From Vulgatibacter incomptus (GTDB lineage Bacteria; Myxococcota; Myxococcia; Myxococcales; Vulgatibacteraceae), in contig NZ_CP012332.1 of assembly GCF_001263175.1 (NCBI RefSeq), forward strand, positions 62,001 through 126,000: a DNA stretch of 64,000 nucleotides. The letters run 5' to 3'. The notes under the pieces are model-generated. The model did not search any database. It saw only the letters and a list, made by a program, of their open reading frames with translations, and was not told the origin of the DNA. Position numbers and translations under genes: made by a program. Numbering within the stretch: the first letter of the stretch is position 1; the number at the start of each line of letters is the position of its first letter. Shown here piece after piece: positions 58,668-64,000 of this stretch.

Positions 58668-58693
58668 TCGCAGTCTTTGCGGAGGGGAGCGGG

Positions 58694-60547
58694 CTACGAA
58701 CGCTCGAAGATCCACGCGCAGGACGGCGGGAGCGCGAGGCGCACTTCGCCTGACGAGCCGACCTCGAGCTGGCCCGGCGCTTCCCCTTCAGTCCAGCCGA
58801 AGTCGGGCGAGCGGGTGTCGATGAGGCACGTCCAGCGCCCGGGGCTGAGCGGGACCGTCGCGGTCACCTTGGTTCGGCCGAGAGAGGCGATCACCGCGAC
58901 GCGCCGGGAGCCGTCATCGCTCCATCGCTCCAGCACGACGACTTTTTCGCCGTCGAGGGCCTGCACGCGGTTGCGTGCGCCGCGATCCGGGCCGCGGAGG
59001 GCCGGGTGATCGCGTCGGACTGCGAGGAGGGTGCGGTAGAGCGCGAGCATTCCGCCGTGGGGGCCCGCGGCCCGCTGCTCCAGCCGCAGGATCGCGGTCT
59101 CCATCGTCTCCTCGGCCTGCGGATCCGGCACCTCGCCCTGCCACTCGAAGGCGGCGAACTCGTGGCGTCGCCCCTCGGTCACGGCGCGGGCGAGGGCGGG
59201 GTCGGAGTGGGAGGTGAAAAAGGGGAAGGGCTGCGGGGCGGCGTACTCCTCACCCATGAAGAGCAGCGGCACCTCGGGCGCGAGCAGCAGCACGGCGGCG
59301 GCGGCCTTCGCCGCCTCGGGGCCGACGAGGGAGACGAGGCGATCGCCTCGGGCCCGGTTCCCGACCTGATCGTGGTTCTGGAGGCAGACCACGTGGGCCT
59401 CGGAGGGCATCCCGCGGCTGCTCCTGCCGTAGGCCTTCCCGCGGAAGCCGGAGAAGCGTGAGCCGTCGTAGACGAAGCCACGCTCGAGGGCGGTCGCCAC
59501 GTCCGACGCCTTTCCGTAGTCGGCGTAGTAGCCCGTCGTCTCCCGCGTGAGGATCGCGTGGAGAGCGTGGTGGAGGTCGTCGCTCCACTGCGCGTCGTGT
59601 CCCCAGCCCTCCGGCCGGGGCAGAACCGTCAGCGGATCGTTGAGGTCGCTCTCGGAGATCACGGCGCCGCCGTGAGCCTGCACCGCCTCGCCGATCTCCG
59701 AGAGCACGTGGCGCGGCCCCGAATCCCGGATCATCTGGATGGCGTCGAGGCGGAGCGCGTCGATCCCGAAATCGCGGATCCACTGGACCGCGTTGTCGAC
59801 GAAGTAGGCGCGTACCGGCCCGGACCCCGCGTCGTCGAAGTTCAGCGCCTCGCCCCAGGGTGTGTGGTGCTTCTTCGTGAAGTACGGGCCGAACTCCCGC
59901 AGGTAGTTCCCCTCCGGGCCGAGGTGGTTGTAGACGACGTCGAGGATCACGGCGAGGCCGTGCTCGTGGGCCGCGCCGACCAAGCGAGCGAGGCCAGCGG
60001 GGCCGCCGTAGCTCTCCTGCACCGCAAAGGGGTGCACGCCGTCGTAGCCCCAGTTTCGCGTGCCGGGGAAGCTCGCGACCGGCATCACCTCGATCGCGTC
60101 CACGCCGAGCTCGTCGCGCAGGTAGCCGAGGTGCGCCGCCACGCCGTCGAAGGTCCCCTCCGGCGTGAACGTGCCGACGTGCAGCTCGTAGATCACCCAA
60201 TCCGCCGGCCGTCCGAGCCGCGGGCGGGACGAGGGCCGGAAGCGGCGAACGTCCACCACGGCGCTCGGTCCGTGAACGCCCTCCGGCTGCCGCCGCGAGC
60301 GCGGGTCGGGCCGGCGTCGACCGTCGGGACAGACGAAGAAGTAGCGGTCGCCGTCGGCGACACCGTCCACCTCCGCGACGTAGAGATCGCCCACGCGCTG
60401 GAGCTCGATTCGCCGCGTGCTGCCGCCGCGCTTCCGAGGCAGCAGCTCCAGCGCGAGGGAGGCGACGCGAGGTGCCCAGACCCCGAACGACCACCCGCCT
60501 TCCGGCAGCGGATTCGCGCCGAGCGCCCACGTTCGTGCCGAGCCCAT
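58694..60547 (-). CDS. treZ: Malto-oligosyltrehalose trehalohydrolase
   Basis: 617 residues, normal length. GH13 enzyme releasing trehalose from maltooligosyltrehalose. N-terminal beta domain (FGVWAPRVASLALEL), then the barrel: DVVYNHLGPEGNY, nucleophile in ALRLDAI, acid in ISESDLND, and QNHDQVGNR. The partner synthase treY is not in the window. It follows korB after 74 nt on the same strand; whether it shares a transcript is unclear. Confidence 0.94.
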   Translation of the reverse strand: MGSARTWALGANPLPEGGWSFGVWAPRVASLALELLPRKRGGSTRRIELQRVGDLYVAEVDGVADGDRYFFVCPDGRRRPDPRSRRQPEGVHGPSAVVDVRRFRPSSRPRLGRPADWVIYELHVGTFTPEGTFDGVAAHLGYLRDELGVDAIEVMPVASFPGTRNWGYDGVHPFAVQESYGGPAGLARLVGAAHEHGLAVILDVVYNHLGPEGNYLREFGPYFTKKHHTPWGEALNFDDAGSGPVRAYFVDNAVQWIRDFGIDALRLDAIQMIRDSGPRHVLSEIGEAVQAHGGAVISESDLNDPLTVLPRPEGWGHDAQWSDDLHHALHAILTRETTGYYADYGKASDVATALERGFVYDGSRFSGFRGKAYGRSSRGMPSEAHVVCLQNHDQVGNRARGDRLVSLVGPEAAKAAAAVLLLAPEVPLLFMGEEYAAPQPFPFFTSHSDPALARAVTEGRRHEFAAFEWQGEVPDPQAEETMETAILRLEQRAAGPHGGMLALYRTLLAVRRDHPALRGPDRGARNRVQALDGEKVVVLERWSDDGSRRVAVIASLGRTKVTATVPLSPGRWTCLIDTRSPDFGWTEGEAPGQLEVGSSGEVRLALPPSCAWIFERS

Positions 60548-60621
60548 GGGGCCAAGGTGTCGCGGAAACGCACGCGTGGCAATGCGCTCGGCCTCGCCCG
60601 CCCGACCCGCTTGGGGTGTCT

Positions 60622-61620
60622 CTACGGGACGGTCCAGGTGTCGCCGGTGCCGAGGAGCTTCTCCAGATCGCCGTCGCCCAGCGTCTCGGTGACCCGGCGC
60701 TGCAGCGCTTCGTCGAGCTCGTGATGGACCGCGCGCTCCTCGGCGCGGAAGATCCCGATGGGCGTGGGGAAGGCCGGGCCCATTCCCGCGAGGAGGAAGG
60801 CGAGGGCGGGCTGCGCCTTCTCGTCCCAGACGAGGAGCTCGCTCTCCGGGACGCCGCCGTCGCCGACGGGGACGATCTCCGGCTCGAGGCCGTTCAGCCG
60901 GATCCCCTTCTTGCCGTCCTCGAAGACGAGGGGCTTGCCGTGCTCGAGGTGGAGCTGGCTCCGGGCCTTGCTCGCCTTTTCGGTGAGGGTAACGAACGCG
61001 CCGTCGTTGAAGACGTTGCAGTTCTGGAAGATCTCCACGAGCGCGGCGCCCCGGTGACTCGCCATCCGATGGAGCACGCCCTGCAGGTGCGCGGCCTCCA
61101 CGTCGATCGATCGCGCCACGAAGGACGCGCCTGCACCGAGGGCGAGGCGGATCGGGTCGAAGGGGGCGTCGATCGATCCGTACGGCGTCGATTTCGCCTT
61201 CTTCCCCGCCTCGGAGGTGGGGGAGTACTGCCCCTTCGTGAGCCCGTAGATCCGGTTGTTGAAGAGGAGGATCTTCACGTCCACGTTGCGCCGCAGCACG
61301 TGGATCAGGTGGTTTCCGCCAATGGAGAGCGCATCGCCGTCGCCGGTGACCACCCAGACCTGCAGATCGGGCCTAGTGAGCTTGAGGCCCGTGGCGATCG
61401 CCGGCGCACGTCCGTGAATCGTGTGGAAACCGTAGGTGTTCATGTAATAGGGGAAGCGGCTGGAGCAGCCGATCCCCGAGATGAACACGACCTTCTCCCG
61501 AGCGATCCCGAGCTCGGGCAGGACCTTCTGCATCGACGCGAGGATCGCGTAGTCGCCGCAGCCCGGGCACCAGCGGATCTCCTGGTTGGTCTGGAAGTCC
61601 TTGCGGGTGAGCTGGCTCAC
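60622..61620 (-). CDS. korB: 2-oxoacid:ferredoxin oxidoreductase, beta subunit (probably 2-oxoglutarate)
   Basis: 332 residues from a GTG at 61620 that overlaps the alpha stop (GTGA); the longer open frame upstream is antisense to nothing real and lies inside korA. Thiamine-diphosphate subunit: WCPGCGDY with cluster-ligand cysteines, GIGCSSRFPYY, the ThDP motif GDGDALSIGGNH...NNRIYGLTKGQYSP. Acts with korA in CoA-dependent oxidative decarboxylation. The 2-oxoglutarate preference is inferred from overall similarity. Confidence 0.92.
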   Translation of the reverse strand: MSQLTRKDFQTNQEIRWCPGCGDYAILASMQKVLPELGIAREKVVFISGIGCSSRFPYYMNTYGFHTIHGRAPAIATGLKLTRPDLQVWVVTGDGDALSIGGNHLIHVLRRNVDVKILLFNNRIYGLTKGQYSPTSEAGKKAKSTPYGSIDAPFDPIRLALGAGASFVARSIDVEAAHLQGVLHRMASHRGAALVEIFQNCNVFNDGAFVTLTEKASKARSQLHLEHGKPLVFEDGKKGIRLNGLEPEIVPVGDGGVPESELLVWDEKAQPALAFLLAGMGPAFPTPIGIFRAEERAVHHELDEALQRRVTETLGDGDLEKLLGTGDTWTVP

Positions 61621-63470
61621 GAGAGCGCCTCCTCGATGCGGGCGGCGAGGTCGCCCACCTGCAGCGGCTTGCCCTTCACTGCGTTGATCCCCACCGCGTC
61701 CACGAGGTAGCGCGCGCGGAGGATGATGGAGAGCTGGCCCAGGTTCAGCTCGGGGACCACGACCTTCTCGAAGCGCTGCAGGATCCCGCCGAGATCCATC
61801 GGCAGCGGATTGAGGTTCCGGAGGTGGACGTGCGAAACCGGCAGGCCTCGGGATCGGAGCTGCGCTGCCGCCGCCCGGATCGCACCGTAGGTTGAGCCCC
61901 ATCCCACCACGAGCAATCGTCCGTCGGGAGGCCCTTCGACTTCGAGCGGCGCGTAGTCCTGGGCGACGCGCCGCACCTTCTCGGCCCGGACCCGCACCAT
62001 CTTCTCGTGGTTCTCGGGGTCGTAGGAGACGGAGCCGGTGAGGAAGTCCTTCTCGAGCCCGCCGATGCGGTGCTCGAGACCGGGCGTGCCTGGCGCGACC
62101 CAGGACCGCGCGAGGGTCGTGTTGTCCCTCTCGTACGGGAGGAAGCCCTCCGCTTTCGTGCGCTTCGGCGCGTCGATCGGTTTCAGGTCCGCGATCTCGG
62201 GGATCTTCCAGGGCTCCTGGCCGTTGGCGAGCGAGCCGTCGGAGAGGAGGATCACCGGCGTCATGTAGCGGACGGCGATCCGCACGGCTTCGAGCGCGGC
62301 ATTGAAGCATTCACTCGGAGTCGCCGGGGCGATCACTGGAAGGGGAGATTCGCCGTTCCGCCCGAAGAGGACCTGGAGCAGATCCGCCTGCTCGGTCTTC
62401 GTCGGCAGGCCGGTCGAGGGGCCACCCCGCTGCACGTCGATCACCAGGAGCGGGAGCTCGGCCATCACCGCGAGGTTGATCGCCTCCTGCTTCAGCGCGA
62501 TCCCCGGCCCCGAGGAGGTCGTGATCCCGAGGTTCCCGCCGAAGGCCGCGCCGATGGCCGAGGATACCGCGGCGATCTCGTCCTCCGCCTGGAAGGTGGT
62601 GAAGCCGAAGTTCTTGTGGCGGGAGAGCTCGTGGAGGATGTCGGACGCGGGTGTGATCGGGTAGCTGCCCAGGAAGCCCTTCAGGCCCGAGAGCTTCGCC
62701 GCGGCGATGAGGCCCATCGCCAGCGCCTGGTTCCCCGAGACGTTGCGGTAGCGGCCCGGCGCGATCCGCGCGGGAGGCACCACGTACGTGCCCGCGAAGA
62801 GCTCGGCGGTCTCACCGAAGGCATGGCCGGCGAGGAGCACCTTCTCGTTCGCCGCGAGGATCTCGGGCTTCTTCGCGAACCGCTGCTGCAGGTGCCGGAG
62901 GATCGGCTCGGTCGGGCGCTGGTAGAGCCAGAGCATCAGACCCAGCGCGAACATGTTCTTCGAGCGGGCGATCTCCTTCGTCGAAAGCCCGCTCCCGTGC
63001 AGCGCTGCCTCGGTGAGCTTCGAGATGTCCACGCCGTGGACCACGAAGGCGTCGAGGCTGCCATCCTCGATCGGATTCGCAAGGTAGCCCGCCTTCGCGA
63101 GGTTCCCCGCGACGAAGGCGCCCGTGTTCACGATCAGCGTGCCGCCCGGGCGGAGGTCGGCCAGGTTCGAGCGCAGCGCCGCGGGGTTCATCGCGACCAG
63201 CACGTCCGGGCGATCGCCCGGCGTGTAGACGGGCTGCGAAGAAAACTGGATCTGGAAGCCCGAGACCCCCGCGAGGGTCCCGGCCGGCGCCCGGATCTCC
63301 GCGGGAAAGTCCGGGAAGGTCCGGAGGTCGTTCCCGGCAAAGGCGGAGGCGCGCGAGAACTCGCCGCCGGAGAGCTGCATCCCGTCTCCCGAGTCGCCGC
63401 AGAAGCGGATGGTGACGGTGTCCAGGACGCGGCTCGGCTTCGTCGATGAATCGGGCGGCGGAATCCCCAT
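61617..63470 (-). CDS. korA: 2-oxoacid:ferredoxin oxidoreductase, fused gamma-alpha subunit
   Basis: 617 residues; ATG at 63470 with GAGGGAG upstream. N-terminal gamma domain (FCGDSGDGMQLSGGEF..., residues 20-200) fused to the alpha domain (SGNQALAMGLIAAAKLSGLKGFLGSYPITPAS, TFQAEDEIAAVSSAIGAAFGG, TSSGPGIALKQE). This gamma-alpha fusion is common in KorAB enzymes that work without separate delta and gamma subunits. Operon with korB. Confidence 0.93.
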   Translation of the reverse strand: MGIPPPDSSTKPSRVLDTVTIRFCGDSGDGMQLSGGEFSRASAFAGNDLRTFPDFPAEIRAPAGTLAGVSGFQIQFSSQPVYTPGDRPDVLVAMNPAALRSNLADLRPGGTLIVNTGAFVAGNLAKAGYLANPIEDGSLDAFVVHGVDISKLTEAALHGSGLSTKEIARSKNMFALGLMLWLYQRPTEPILRHLQQRFAKKPEILAANEKVLLAGHAFGETAELFAGTYVVPPARIAPGRYRNVSGNQALAMGLIAAAKLSGLKGFLGSYPITPASDILHELSRHKNFGFTTFQAEDEIAAVSSAIGAAFGGNLGITTSSGPGIALKQEAINLAVMAELPLLVIDVQRGGPSTGLPTKTEQADLLQVLFGRNGESPLPVIAPATPSECFNAALEAVRIAVRYMTPVILLSDGSLANGQEPWKIPEIADLKPIDAPKRTKAEGFLPYERDNTTLARSWVAPGTPGLEHRIGGLEKDFLTGSVSYDPENHEKMVRVRAEKVRRVAQDYAPLEVEGPPDGRLLVVGWGSTYGAIRAAAAQLRSRGLPVSHVHLRNLNPLPMDLGGILQRFEKVVVPELNLGQLSIILRARYLVDAVGINAVKGKPLQVGDLAARIEEALS

Positions 63471-63648
63471 CGATGCTCCCTCGACGCCGGCTCTCGTGCG
63501 ATGCCGGCTCCCGCAGGTGGAGTACCGCCCGAGGGCATCTCCGAGAACCGCCCTCGCGGGGGCTTGCGCGAAGGCATCGTGCGATCGGTGGCCCCGGGCT
63601 TGCTCCAGGCCTCGGCGCTCCCCATCCCACTGGTGGAGGTCCCGACCG

Positions 63649-63990
63649 ATGTCCGACGACGACCGCAGGCGCTACGAGCGCCTCTACCCGCATCCCGCTC
63701 AGGGCCTCGACACGGAAGCGGCGAGGCGGCGGGTCGAGGCCCATCCGAGCGTGATGCCGCCCAACCCGGAGCCCGTCCGCTTCGGGCGCCTGCGGAACCG
63801 CGAGCGCTTCGGACTGCGGCTCGGCGCGGTGCTCGGCCTCGTCGCCGCAGGCTTCTTCGCGCCCTTCTTCGTCCGGATGCTGGGCAGGCGCCAGGCGCGC
63901 CCGTGGGAGCGCGATCAGGGGCAGCGGATCCTCTGGCGCCTGCGAAATGGACCCTTCGGCCGGCGCGTTCTTCTCGTGGCCCGAAGATGA
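63649..63990 (+). CDS. Small hypothetical membrane protein
   Basis: 113 residues from the ATG at 63649, 9 nt after GGAGG; a longer frame upstream would run antisense through the korA start and is not believed. Hydrophilic start (SDDDRRRYERLYPHPAQG), one membrane helix (about 62-82, LGAVLGLVAAGFFAPFFV), then a basic C-terminus (RRQARPWERDQGQRILWRL). Not recognised. Divergent from korA. Confidence 0.65.
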   Translation: MSDDDRRRYERLYPHPAQGLDTEAARRRVEAHPSVMPPNPEPVRFGRLRNRERFGLRLGAVLGLVAAGFFAPFFVRMLGRRQARPWERDQGQRILWRLRNGPFGRRVLLVARR

Positions 63991-64000
63991 TTGACATGCC

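Overview
The window is high-GC DNA with dense, mostly Shine-Dalgarno-led genes. Giant cysteine-rich lipoproteins with Gly/Thr linkers, an MJ0042 zinc-ribbon/TPR membrane protein, an NtrC-type two-component pair and a KPAA-tailed protein together suggest a Myxococcota-like bacterium (inference from gene content only; the genus cannot be fixed from sequence reading). No IS element, prophage, CRISPR array or rRNA was seen.

Bases 1-25.8 kb are one tandem array of four giant paralogous genes on the + strand; the first is cut by the window edge. Each complete copy encodes a lipoprotein signal with its cysteine at residue 29, a GTGG-rich linker, a cysteine-rich stalk with 3 to 6 copies of a 30-residue repeat, and then 6 or 7 MAM/jelly-roll modules (immune-inhibitor-A-like) alternating with He_PIG-type Ig domains. 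The three intergenic regions are also paralogous: a CATAATGTT box about 188 nt before the start, a TCAAA-N3-TTTGA-type palindrome, a TTGCAG-N16-TATCCT promoter, a 5'UTR hairpin and GGGGCGCTGCC-type hairpins after the stop. This array is the most likely undescribed system here, probably a variable surface or adhesion family.

Bases 25.9-37.2 kb hold purF (minus strand), a ceramidase-family protein with its nucleophile apparently replaced, and a partial complex I operon nuoE-F-J-K-L-M-N. Bases 37.2-48 kb hold a degenerate receiver protein, a G-rich non-coding stretch, an NtrC-type regulator and its GAF histidine kinase, a phosphoribosyltransferase fused to an AlgP/histone-H1-like Lys/Ala tail, leucine dehydrogenase, Hsp33, and a three-gene minus-strand operon (deacetylase, acyltransferase, SDR) that looks like envelope or lipid metabolism.

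Bases 48-58.7 kb hold the zinc-ribbon/TPR protein, a small unknown protein, and a translation/recombination island: serS, tRNA-Ser(TGA), tRNA-Ser(GCT), tRNA-Arg(ACG), tadA, tRNA-Ser(CGA), tRNA-Ser(GGA), SRP RNA, dnaX, ybaB, recR, sixA. All tRNA-Ser species needed for the six serine codons lie beside their synthetase, and the tRNA that needs TadA deamination lies 6 nt before tadA. The window ends with treZ and korB-korA on the minus strand and a small membrane protein.

A diverged palindromic repeat family (27.4, 41.4 and 45.2 kb, possibly 52.2 kb) is scattered through the housekeeping part.
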